Positions 1 through 5,686 of a stretch of 22,856 bases of DNA are shown here, in pieces. Under the pieces are notes generated by a model, which was given only the letters and a program-made list of their open reading frames with translations, ran no database searches and was not told the DNA's origin. This DNA is from a virus: positions 1 through 22,856 of the IMG/VR virus record IMGVR_UViG_3300017744_003892. One strand, given 5' to 3'. The translations under genes and the position numbers were made by a program. Each line of letters begins with the position of its first letter. Positions within the stretch are counted from its first letter, which is position 1.

Positions 1-79
1 CATACTCCAAAAAGACATCATAAGAGGTCGCAGAACAAAAAATCATAAGAGTTCCTATCGCCATCACCTTACCCTCCCA

Positions 80-103
80 AAATTTGAAAGTTCTATAACA
101 AGA
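80..103 (+). promoter_or_regulatory. AAATTTGAA...AAGA element upstream of zinc-finger gene
   Basis: AAATTTGAA is followed 11 nt later by AAGA, about 54 nt before the ATG at 134. It matches the proximal copies before the genes at 732, 1484 and 2297 in sequence and position, and is followed by the same A/C-rich leader style. Recurrence only upstream of + genes suggests a promoter or initiator. Function is inferred. Confidence 0.55.
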
Positions 104-133
104 CTACCAAACTCCAAAAAACACATCACAAAG

Positions 134-484
134 ATGTCTTGCCCTATCCGTACCCAAATCAACAAATACCTCAACGGTGATGTCATGATGCCTATCCCAG
201 AACCTGTGCTGGTCAATGGTCAAAGAGTGGAAAGAGAAGAGGGAGAAGCATACCTGCTCTCACAAGTGCTGGGACTGGTAGGATTAGAGGACACCACTCC
301 TCCAAACCCACAATGTGCCCTGTGCGACAAGAGGTGTGAAAATAAATGGGGCAATAACGGATATCCTTTGACCGAGGGAAAAATCTGTAATGCCTGTAAT
401 GATAGGGTCATCCACAACCGCATCATGATGACACTTGATACTATTAAAGGAATGGATGAGGATGCTCCTGACGACCCTGAATAA
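134..484 (+). CDS. small zinc-binding (CxxC pair) viral protein
   Basis: A 116-residue protein. The N-terminal half (to about residue 58) is unremarkable and acidic. The second half is a compact Cys motif: C61-x2-C64-x3-C68, then an NKWGNNGYPL segment (70-79), then C85-x2-C88-N-x-RVI-x2-RI (to 97). CALC...GNNxxPL...CxxCNxxVIxxRI is a small zinc-finger pattern I associate with many algal viruses and phages, where its role is generally unknown. The tail (107-116) is acidic. Zinc binding is likely from the four to five cysteines; a regulatory or nucleic-acid-binding role is only a guess. It is the first of a run of + genes sharing repeated upstream and downstream elements. The start is the first ATG after the AAATTTGAA...AAGA element. 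No partner gene is evident. Confidence 0.85.
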   Translation: MSCPIRTQINKYLNGDVMMPIPEPVLVNGQRVEREEGEAYLLSQVLGLVGLEDTTPPNPQCALCDKRCENKWGNNGYPLTEGKICNACNDRVIHNRIMMTLDTIKGMDEDAPDDPE

Positions 485-504
485 TTAATCTTGATTTAAA
501 AAAA

Positions 505-545
505 CCAAAAAGACAAAAAACATCATATATTATATTTTTTATGTA
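505..545 (+). repeat. repeated AT-rich 3' element, copy 1
   Basis: About 20 nt past the stop at 484 comes CCAAAAAGACAAAAAA, an AT-rich stretch, a T6 run and ATGTA. The same order recurs after the stops at 1295 and 2038. This is probably a transcript 3'-end signal; alternatively it is the start of the next promoter region. Confidence 0.5.
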
Positions 546-564
546 CGACCTCTTTGCTCAAACC

Positions 565-588
565 AAATTTGAAACTCGGTATGTAAGA
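565..588 (+). promoter_or_regulatory. distal AAATTTGAA...AAGA element (gene at 732)
   Basis: AAATTTGAA plus 11 nt plus AAGA, with an internal CTCGGTATGTAAGAG very like the distal copy at 1380. GACCTC lies 18 nt upstream, as in the copies at 2109 and 4779. It is 57 bp from the proximal copy at 622. Confidence 0.55.
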
Positions 589-621
589 GCAGTATCATCC
601 TATTTTCTGCGACCTCTGTCA

Positions 622-644
622 AAATTTGAATTTCGCTTTCAAGA
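622..644 (+). promoter_or_regulatory. proximal AAATTTGAA...AAGA element (gene at 732)
   Basis: AAATTTGAA plus 10 nt plus AAGAACACC. AAGAACACC is shared with the proximal copies at 1436 and 2165 (AAGAACACC at 1456 and 2185). It is the second of a tandem pair. Confidence 0.55.
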
Positions 645-664
645 ACACCTCACACATCTTTAAT

Positions 665-709
665 CTTTGAATAAACATTTCCACAAACTTTGAAAGTTTA
701 TTTACAGAA
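665..709 (+). repeat. 45-bp perfect direct repeat, copy 1
   Basis: Identical to 2224-2268. It holds a degenerate third box (CTTTGAATAA) and the near-palindrome AAACTTTGAAAGTTT (7-bp arms around one G). Both copies end 22-28 nt before an ATG (732 and 2297), so they form matching leaders for two otherwise unrelated genes. Confidence 0.85.
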
Positions 710-731
710 CTGTACCATACCAAAACAACTC

Positions 732-1295
732 ATGGGTAGGAAAGCGACCTTCACCAGCAGTCGCCTTGGACCGAAGAAGACAGTCTCCAACATTCCTGAA
801 CAGACAGAAGAACAGAAACTCCAAGAAATCTGGTTCGCCAAGAGGATGAATGAAGAAATGGAGAAGTTCCTCAAAGCACCTCGGCGGACAATCCCAGAAA
901 TCGTAGCAAAGGGAGACTATCATGTGTGGGTCGTGAACGACAAGGATGAAATAGTCTTTGACCCATACTTTGAAGAGTACGACCAATGCCGAGCACTCTG
1001 TCAACTCACAGATGAGATGTGTCATGAAGAATTCTCCAAGGAAGACCAGAAACTCGCTTGGGGTCTCATCAAGAAAACCAAGATGAAGAGTCGTATTGAC
1101 TTTCACAAAATGACCACACCCAACAAGAAGTGGTGGCATCACTACATCGTACCCAAACACCGCGAGTGTCCTTACAACGCATCTGCGTATGTAATGAAGA
1201 ACAAGGGCAAGAAACTCCGTATCGTAGTAGGCAAGATGGGGTGGCGGAGGAAGGAGTCTGCGGGAGGTCAATCTGTCTGGTGGGAGTACGGATAA
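732..1295 (+). CDS. unrecognised 187-aa basic/aromatic protein
   Basis: A 187-residue protein I do not recognise. The N-terminus is basic (MGRKATFTSSRLGPKK); residues 25-48 look helical and charged. Residues 61-79 (GDYHVWVVNDKDEIVFDPY) resemble the 'HxW...D..G.ivDP' beta-hairpin seen in various viral and peptidase-like domains, but no matching catalytic Cys or His can be assigned. C86, C90 and C97 form a small cluster. The C-terminal part is rich in Trp, His and Lys (WWHH at 134-137; WRRK at 171-174; WWEYG end). I start it at the ATG at 732: the frame stays open upstream to a TTG at 690, but that codon lies inside the 45-bp repeat, and the paralogous leader of the gene at 2297 reaches its own ATG at the equivalent distance. 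Probably an accessory early-type gene, judged only by its shared leader. Confidence 0.75.
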   Translation: MGRKATFTSSRLGPKKTVSNIPEQTEEQKLQEIWFAKRMNEEMEKFLKAPRRTIPEIVAKGDYHVWVVNDKDEIVFDPYFEEYDQCRALCQLTDEMCHEEFSKEDQKLAWGLIKKTKMKSRIDFHKMTTPNKKWWHHYIVPKHRECPYNASAYVMKNKGKKLRIVVGKMGWRRKESAGGQSVWWEYG

Positions 1296-1319
1296 GTAGA
1301 ATATTCATCGTATAAATAA

Positions 1320-1356
1320 TCAAAAAGACAAAAAATTAATTAGATAATTTTTTATG
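1320..1356 (+). repeat. repeated AT-rich 3' element with hairpin, copy 2
   Basis: TCAAAAAGACAAAAA followed by a clear stem-loop: AAAAATTA (1331-1338), loop ATTAGA, TAATTTTT (1345-1352), then ATG. It lies 24 nt past the stop at 1295. The hairpin plus T-run suits a transcript end; the function is inferred. Confidence 0.55.
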
Positions 1357-1379
1357 AGTACACAGGTGTTCCTTTCCTA

Positions 1380-1404
1380 AAATTTGAAACTCTGTATGGT
1401 AAGA
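1380..1404 (+). promoter_or_regulatory. distal AAATTTGAA...AAGA element (gene at 1484)
   Basis: AAATTTGAA plus 12 nt plus AAGA, with CTCTGTATGGTAAGAG close to the copy at 565. It is 56 bp upstream of the proximal copy at 1436. Confidence 0.55.
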
Positions 1405-1435
1405 GTAGCATACCTAAAATACACATCGCTTCTCT

Positions 1436-1459
1436 AAATTTGAATAACACTTTCCAAGA
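1436..1459 (+). promoter_or_regulatory. proximal AAATTTGAA...AAGA element (gene at 1484)
   Basis: AAATTTGAA plus 11 nt plus AAGAACACC, 48 nt before the ATG at 1484. This is the shortest leader of the set. ACTTTCCAAGAACACC is nearly identical at 2165-2192. Confidence 0.55.
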
Positions 1460-1483
1460 ACACCTACACACAAACACATCGTA

Positions 1484-2038
1484 ATGGCGGGATACAAGAC
1501 GATTGAGTTCTGGAATCACCTCAAAGACTTTGACAATGGATACGAATACCTCACCTGCGACAGCGAGTCTTGTGATAAGTCCTATGTACATGAATCAGAT
1601 GACTTGGAAGACTTTAAGCAAGTCGTTGCCAAATGGGGAGGGGCACACGGAGACTGCTTTCGTAAGAATCACGCACACTTCGTCAAGATGAAGAATCCTC
1701 TGTGGAAACTCGCAATCATTGACCTCACATATACCAAAACCAAGAACTCCATCAGGCACTGTATCATTTATGAAGGAGACTATATCATTGATGTCTCACA
1801 AGGTAAGAATATGAAGATGGACAGACACATCGTAGAGAATGCCCCACAATCTCCTTACATAATCAATTCACACATCGTTTGGGGTCTTGACGATGTCCCG
1901 AGTATTAAGGAAATCATTGATACTTTCGGGACACAGCAGTTGGAGAGTTGGTCGCGAGAGAAGTTCTTCACACTCGGTCCTGTTCCTAAACAGGTGGATA
2001 AGTGGGAGATTGCCAAGAACCTCGTAATTAATCTGTAA
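1484..2038 (+). CDS. unrecognised 184-aa protein
   Basis: A 184-residue protein I do not recognise. Residues 22-32 hold two cysteines (C25, C30), and H55, C58, H63 and H65 form a second possible metal-binding or catalytic group. Residues 72-105 look like beta strands (WKLAIIDLTYT, then IRHCIIYEGDYIIDVSQ), recalling the 'HxxxxxxG.iiD' hairpin also seen in the 187-aa neighbour, but the similarity is too weak to claim homology. Residues 123-146 (SPYIINSHIVWGLDD) are hydrophobic strand-like, and the C-terminus is amphipathic helix-like. There is no signal peptide and no membrane segment. It carries the same two-box promoter region and the same 3' element as the genes at 732 and 2297, so co-expression is likely. 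Confidence 0.75.
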   Translation: MAGYKTIEFWNHLKDFDNGYEYLTCDSESCDKSYVHESDDLEDFKQVVAKWGGAHGDCFRKNHAHFVKMKNPLWKLAIIDLTYTKTKNSIRHCIIYEGDYIIDVSQGKNMKMDRHIVENAPQSPYIINSHIVWGLDDVPSIKEIIDTFGTQQLESWSREKFFTLGPVPKQVDKWEIAKNLVINL

Positions 2039-2047
2039 TTTAAAAAA

Positions 2048-2087
2048 TCAAAAAGACAAAAAACTAATTAGATAATTTTTTTATGTA
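2048..2087 (+). repeat. repeated AT-rich 3' element, copy 3
   Basis: TCAAAAAGACAAAAAA, then CTAATTAGATAATTTTTTT and ATGTA, ten bases past the stop at 2038. It is nearly identical to the copy at 1320. A shorter relic (AATAAGATAATTTTTTTT) is visible at 3003-3020 after the 218-aa gene. Confidence 0.5.
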
Positions 2088-2108
2088 AGACCTCCTGTTG
2101 AAAAAAAC

Positions 2109-2132
2109 AAATTTGATTTTCCATATCCAAGA
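2109..2132 (+). promoter_or_regulatory. distal AAATTTGA...AAGA element (gene at 2297)
   Basis: AAATTTGAT (last base differs from consensus) plus 11 nt plus AAGA, with GACCTC 20 nt upstream. It is 56 bp from the proximal copy. Confidence 0.5.
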
Positions 2133-2164
2133 ACCATTAAACACAAAATCCTCGGGGGTTCTCA

Positions 2165-2188
2165 AAATTTGAATAACTCTTTCCAAGA
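2165..2188 (+). promoter_or_regulatory. proximal AAATTTGAA...AAGA element (gene at 2297)
   Basis: AAATTTGAA plus 11 nt plus AAGAACACC. A third degenerate box follows 57 bp later inside the 45-bp repeat, giving three units at about 56-bp period. Confidence 0.55.
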
Positions 2189-2223
2189 ACACCCACACCC
2201 AAAAAGGTCTTTAATCTTTAATC

Positions 2224-2268
2224 CTTTGAATAAACATTTCCACAAACTTTGAAAGTTTATTTACAGAA
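2224..2268 (+). repeat. 45-bp perfect direct repeat, copy 2
   Basis: Identical to 665-709; see that entry. It sits 28 nt before the ATG at 2297. Confidence 0.85.
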
Positions 2269-2296
2269 TAGTAGTACATAAAAACCAATCATAAAC

Positions 2297-2953
2297 ATGC
2301 CGACCAACAAGAAACTCTCCAAAGGACAGAAGAAGAAGGCACAAGCACGACGCAAGAGAGAGCGGGAGACAAAGCAGGAAATCTTCCAAGACCGCCAAAC
2401 AGCAATCAAGAACAGGGTTGATGAGTTGACTGGTCCTACCGCGAGTCAACAAGAAGTCAATGATGCTTGGGTACAGGCAAATCAAGAGTTAGGAGTGGGG
2501 CAACCGGACTCCTATGGATATGAAATCTTCAAGCACAAGAGACTCCTTGAATCCAATGAAAAAGAGAAGGCGGAGAAAATGACATTCGGTATGATGGCAA
2601 TGATTCTCCCTGACGGTCCTGCCAAGGAAAAGGTCCAAGACTTCGCGAAGCACAGTGTCAATCGCTCTGATTGTATGATTCAATGGTCTACTATCATGGT
2701 GGAATGCTTTGAAGCGTACATACGATTCGCAGAGTCTCCCACCAAAGAGGATTGTCTCATCCTCAAAGGAATCCATGCGAGACTCATGGAAGTCATGTAT
2801 CTACTTGATGAAAGTCTGGCAGGTCTTGTGGAGCACGGCATCATCCAAGAAGACCATTACAATGTCCAAATCAAAGCAATGAACCAAGAAGCACATCACT
2901 GGAAACCTATGGAGCGACTGAATCCTGAAACTTCAATCTATTTTGACTCATAA
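2297..2953 (+). CDS. unrecognised 218-aa protein with basic N-terminus
   Basis: A 218-residue protein of unknown function. Residues 5-31 are strongly basic and helical (LSKGQKKKAQARRKRERE), suited to nucleic-acid binding or nuclear targeting. The SKGQKKKA word is repeated in the C-terminal tail of the neighbouring 463-aa SET protein (381-388). Residues 95-105 are Met-rich (MTFGMMAMILP) and residues 125-185 look like a helical bundle (CMIQWSTIMVECFEAYIRF, then LKGIHARLMEVMYLLDES), without a convincing transmembrane segment. The ATG at 2297 is the first after the 45-bp repeat leader. It is the last gene with the full two-box promoter region; the SET gene downstream has a different, purely AT-rich leader. 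Confidence 0.78.
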   Translation: MPTNKKLSKGQKKKAQARRKRERETKQEIFQDRQTAIKNRVDELTGPTASQQEVNDAWVQANQELGVGQPDSYGYEIFKHKRLLESNEKEKAEKMTFGMMAMILPDGPAKEKVQDFAKHSVNRSDCMIQWSTIMVECFEAYIRFAESPTKEDCLILKGIHARLMEVMYLLDESLAGLVEHGIIQEDHYNVQIKAMNQEAHHWKPMERLNPETSIYFDS

Positions 2954-3060
2954 TTTAAATCCTTTAAGTCGTAATAATTAAACTTTAAATAATAATAATA
3001 TTAATAAGATAATTTTTTTTAGCGTCAAGAAACTCATAATAAAATAATAAAACAAGTATA

Positions 3061-4452
3061 ATGAGTGATTCAATGAGACAAGTGTATAAATTCACACCCG
3101 AAGGCATTCGCAGTATGAGTGAACCTGATGCCATCATGACATGTGCGACTTTGATGGGACACAATGAAGATGAAGACCAAACCAACTCACTAATCACAGC
3201 AATTCAACTGGGTTTTAGGAGTAATGGTAAGATTGACTTTGAAAATGCGTATGAAATCATCTACGCATTCAATGATAGATTTCAGTCTATTCTTAAAGGT
3301 GAGACAGCGAAACATGTTGGTAAGCAAATACCGAATCACTTCACAGGAAAGGATAATAATGGGAAACCTATGGAGTACGAAGAATGGAGATGTGCGAAAG
3401 ACTTGGCAAATCAAAATATGCCCAAGAATGCTTTCGTAGGTTTCTTTGAAAAGTATCTGTTCGGTGATTGGATTAATCGTAAGCAGGTTGTCAATTGGTT
3501 TCATAAACACTCACAGATTCCCGATGATACAGCACCCACAGAAATTAAAGGATGTCAGTACGGTAATGGTCTCTTCGCAACAAGAGACATCAAGAAAGGA
3601 GAACTCATTGCTTACTACCCGATGGATTGGGTAAGTGATAGTCGTCTGTGTCCTACTGATGATAATAAAGAGAAATACTCCGCTGACCAACAGAAATGGA
3701 TTTGTATTCAAAATGCGGGGATTATAGGATATGGGAATCCATATGATGAACAAGGAAACCCTGAAAGGATTATGAAAGAATTAAGAGATGCCGAAGGTCG
3801 TATGACACATCGTATCAATGACTATGGATTCTCATTTTCCGGTAGTGATGGTTATGTTCATATATGGGGAGACCCATTAAGTAAACAACCGAATCATTGG
3901 TTTAGGGGTTGTATCGCCAATGATGGAGCGTACTTCGTAGGACAGACACCCAAAGGATATAGAGAGGAGTATTATAAGATGATGAATGGTAAGAGTGATA
4001 GTAAGTGTAATTGTCAACTATCAACTCGTATGGTCGCATCAAGAGACATCAAGAAAGGTGAAGAGATACTCACCGTATATGGTGAATCATACTGGTTTGG
4101 TGGAGCGATTAATCCCAATGGAGATGTAGCAGAAGTTGATGATGACTTAAACTATAATACTGCTGATGCTCTTACAGTGCGTGATGCTTTTAACAAGATG
4201 TCAAAAGGTCAAAAGAAAAAGGCGAAAGCAAATAAAAAGGCAATGAGAGAAGGTCAAGATAATACATTCAAAACATTTCGGGAGAAACTTGCTGATAGTG
4301 ATAGTAATCCTGATAAGAATAAATGGAGAGTCTGTATCTGTGAAGTCAATCAAAAGGAAAACAGCATAGATGTATCATCTGTCATCTGTTCAGGTACAAA
4401 GGATAATGACTGGGTTGATGGAGACCCCATTCAGTTTTCAAGATTCTACTGA
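3061..4452 (+). CDS. SET-domain protein (putative lysine methyltransferase), 463 aa
   Basis: The SET fold occupies about residues 165-345. It opens with YGNGLFATRDIKKGELI (167-183), has CIANDGAYF (284-292) where cellular enzymes have the pseudoknot NHxC, and closes with ASRDIKKGEEI and VYGESYW (326-345). The end compares well with the GEEI...YGxDYW end of chlorovirus vSET. An insertion of roughly 95 residues (190-285) separates the halves. The N-terminal 160 residues are unrecognised and partly helical. The tail from 375 is basic (SKGQKKKAKANKKAMRE) and ends in a short strand-like domain with C425, C427 and C443. The expected activity is S-adenosylmethionine-dependent methylation of a lysine, on histone or viral protein. 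Since NH is replaced by ND, activity is not certain. Codon use looks more AT-rich at third positions than in the four preceding genes. A paralog lies at 5002-5682. Confidence 0.82.
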   Translation: MSDSMRQVYKFTPEGIRSMSEPDAIMTCATLMGHNEDEDQTNSLITAIQLGFRSNGKIDFENAYEIIYAFNDRFQSILKGETAKHVGKQIPNHFTGKDNNGKPMEYEEWRCAKDLANQNMPKNAFVGFFEKYLFGDWINRKQVVNWFHKHSQIPDDTAPTEIKGCQYGNGLFATRDIKKGELIAYYPMDWVSDSRLCPTDDNKEKYSADQQKWICIQNAGIIGYGNPYDEQGNPERIMKELRDAEGRMTHRINDYGFSFSGSDGYVHIWGDPLSKQPNHWFRGCIANDGAYFVGQTPKGYREEYYKMMNGKSDSKCNCQLSTRMVASRDIKKGEEILTVYGESYWFGGAINPNGDVAEVDDDLNYNTADALTVRDAFNKMSKGQKKKAKANKKAMREGQDNTFKTFREKLADSDSNPDKNKWRVCICEVNQKENSIDVSSVICSGTKDNDWVDGDPIQFSRFY

Positions 4453-4593
4453 TTCAGTATTTAATTTATTATTTATTATTACCATTAATTCATCAAATAA
4501 AGTTAATAAATCAGGATGCTTAACTAATAAGGTACGCATCCTCTGTACCTCTATGATGTTATGGACATCTAACTTTTCAATAGGAGTATCCAT
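4438..4593 (-). CDS. possible 51-aa small protein
   Basis: An open frame of 51 codons, ATG to TGA, in a stretch otherwise empty of genes. It starts MDTPIEKLDVHN and continues with a leucine-rich helical segment (RTLLVKHPDLLTLFDELMV, residues 20-38). The ATG is preceded by ATACTAA, resembling the ATAA-ATG starts of other - strand genes here. Its 3' end overlaps the SET gene's 3' end by 15 bp, convergently. Together with the + gene at 4824 it would flank the 134-bp inverted-repeat element divergently. No family is recognised, and a chance frame in AT-rich DNA cannot be excluded. Confidence 0.45.
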   Translation of the reverse strand: MDTPIEKLDVHNIIEVQRMRTLLVKHPDLLTLFDELMVIINNKLNTESVES

Positions 4594-4632
4594 TTAGTAT
4601 TAATACCTTTTTTAATTCTAATGTTGAAACAC

Positions 4633-4766
4633 AAAAAGGTCTCCCTAATTTAAATTAAAAACACAATATTCCAAAAATCAAAAGTATAATGGAAAAATAT
4701 TTCTATACATTCAAAATGTAAAATCACAAAAAGTACGGTTTATTACAAACAAAGGGAGACCTTTTT
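4633..4766. repeat. 134-bp inverted-repeat element, copy A
   Basis: Bounded by perfect 14-bp inverted repeats AAAAAGGTCTCCCT (4633-4646) and AGGGAGACCTTTTT (4753-4766). Copy B at 17103-17236 has exactly the same length; an ungapped hand alignment gives 99 of 134 identical positions, with the termini best conserved and a shared core TCAAAAGTA at the same offset. It holds no gene. It lies between the 51-aa frame (-) and the 69-aa gene (+), both reading outward. It could be a MITE-like element, a bidirectional regulatory region, or a replication/packaging site. Confidence 0.8.
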
Positions 4767-4778
4767 TGCTGGAATCCA

Positions 4779-4801
4779 AAATTTGAAATATAGTATAAAG
4801 A
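4779..4801 (+). promoter_or_regulatory. AAATTTGAA...AAGA element (gene at 4824)
   Basis: AAATTTGAA plus 10 nt plus AAGA, 21 nt after the GACC of copy A's right terminus, an arrangement like that at 547-588. It lies 45 nt before the ATG at 4824 and is a single box. Confidence 0.5.
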
Positions 4802-4823
4802 TTTAATACTATAAAATAATAAA

Positions 4824-5033
4824 ATGCCTCACCACCTTCTCAATGACAAATCATACTCTTCGTGCCTTGTTGGGCAAGAACCGGAAAATCAAGAACAGAT
4901 GAAAGGTAAGAAAAAAGACTATGTATTCGTATACTTACCTCCTATGGAATGTGATAAGTACTGTTTCGCTTGGATTCATAAAGATAATATTGGGGAAGAG
5001 ATTAATCCCTCAATGAACGGTCTAACTCACTAA
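4824..5033 (+). CDS. small 69-aa protein, unrecognised
   Basis: A 69-residue protein. Residues 28-32 are basic (KGKKKDY), followed by a hydrophobic strand YVFVYLPP (33-40), then C43 and C47 and FAWIHKDNIGEEINPS. The Cys pair and strand pattern could form a small fold; no family is recognised. Support for it being real comes from an AAATTTGAA...AAGA element at the usual distance upstream and an AATAAAATG start. Its 3' end overlaps the second SET gene by 32 bp in convergent orientation. It could be the remnant of a larger protein, but no paralog is seen here. Confidence 0.6.
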   Translation: MPHHLLNDKSYSSCLVGQEPENQEQMKGKKKDYVFVYLPPMECDKYCFAWIHKDNIGEEINPSMNGLTH

Positions 5034-5682
5034 CTTTCGCAGGACAATCAGGATTCTCCTTACAGTCCCAACACTGCCCACAATCTAATTGACCTATCAT
5101 ACCTCTCCTTGTTGTACCATCAGGCAAAGGAGTATCCCAATAGTCTCTACCATAACAGATTGATAATTCTTCACCCTCCTTAATATCCTTAATAGCATGA
5201 ACATCTAAAAATGAGAATGCTACATTCCTTTTGTCAACATCGTATTCATCTTCACCTACGACAGATAAGTCATTAATCATATGGGCAAATAACCTATTAT
5301 CATATCTTACATCAGGGTCGCCGAGTATCGTAAAGTCCTCAAATAATCCAACAGAATAATTACCACATTTTTGATTTAAATAATCTTCTTTTTTTACCAA
5401 GTCTTCATAATTCTCATATATATCTTGACATGTCGCATATGACCTTTTACCCTCTTCCGTCACCACAACCCAACATACAGGATATGTGGTAATGTACTCA
5501 CCTTTCTCAATATCACGAGTTGCGAACAATCCTTCACCTCCACCTTCCACTGATGATTCTCTTATTTCACAAGGTCTTTCATCGCATTCTGCTTTCTCAT
5601 TGGTTGCTTGAAGTATCTGCCAGACTCCCATCTTTGCTTCCTCAATAGTCATCTCCTTTTGAGAACCATCTCCTTTGTCCAT
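5002..5682 (-). CDS. SET-domain protein with C-terminal Cys cluster, 226 aa
   Basis: The SET fold runs from about residue 44 to 183: GGGEGLFATRDIEKGEYI (47-64), FAHMINDLS (132-140) and the closing IKDIKEGEELSICYGRDYW (164-182). The middle is shorter than in the 463-aa paralog. After the fold comes C201-x2-C204-x2-C207-x5-C213, placed like the zinc-binding post-SET region of cellular lysine methyltransferases. C33 and C38 precede the fold. The likely role is SAM-dependent lysine methylation of host histones or a virus protein. As in the paralog, IND stands where NHxC is usual. The ATG lies 4 bp past the stop of the 1088-aa virion gene, making it the last gene of the - strand structural block, which raises the option that it is expressed late or acts on virion proteins. 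Confidence 0.83.
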   Translation of the reverse strand: MDKGDGSQKEMTIEEAKMGVWQILQATNEKAECDERPCEIRESSVEGGGEGLFATRDIEKGEYITTYPVCWVVVTEEGKRSYATCQDIYENYEDLVKKEDYLNQKCGNYSVGLFEDFTILGDPDVRYDNRLFAHMINDLSVVGEDEYDVDKRNVAFSFLDVHAIKDIKEGEELSICYGRDYWDTPLPDGTTRRGMIGQLDCGQCWDCKENPDCPAKVSELDRSLRD

Positions 5683-5686
5683 TATA

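Noticed and set aside
1-133. Terminal inverted repeat of the virus genome at the window start
   Set aside because: The DNA resembles the other intergenic regions (GAGGTC, AAAAAGACATC, one AAATTTGAA box), and no matching inverted copy is seen at the right end.
690-731. Upstream extension of the 187-aa gene to a TTG at 690
   Set aside because: The TTG lies in the 45-bp repeat, which is leader DNA for another gene too; the ATG at 732 follows the same leader layout.
702-1271. 189-codon frame on the - strand opposite the 187-aa gene
   Set aside because: An antisense shadow: Leu/Phe/Cys-rich composition mirroring the + gene, with no promoter-like leader or recognisable motif.
80-2268. CRISPR-like array from the spaced AAATTTGAA copies
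   Set aside because: Repeats are short and degenerate, spacers are similar rather than unique, and genes lie between them; this fits promoter modules, not CRISPR.
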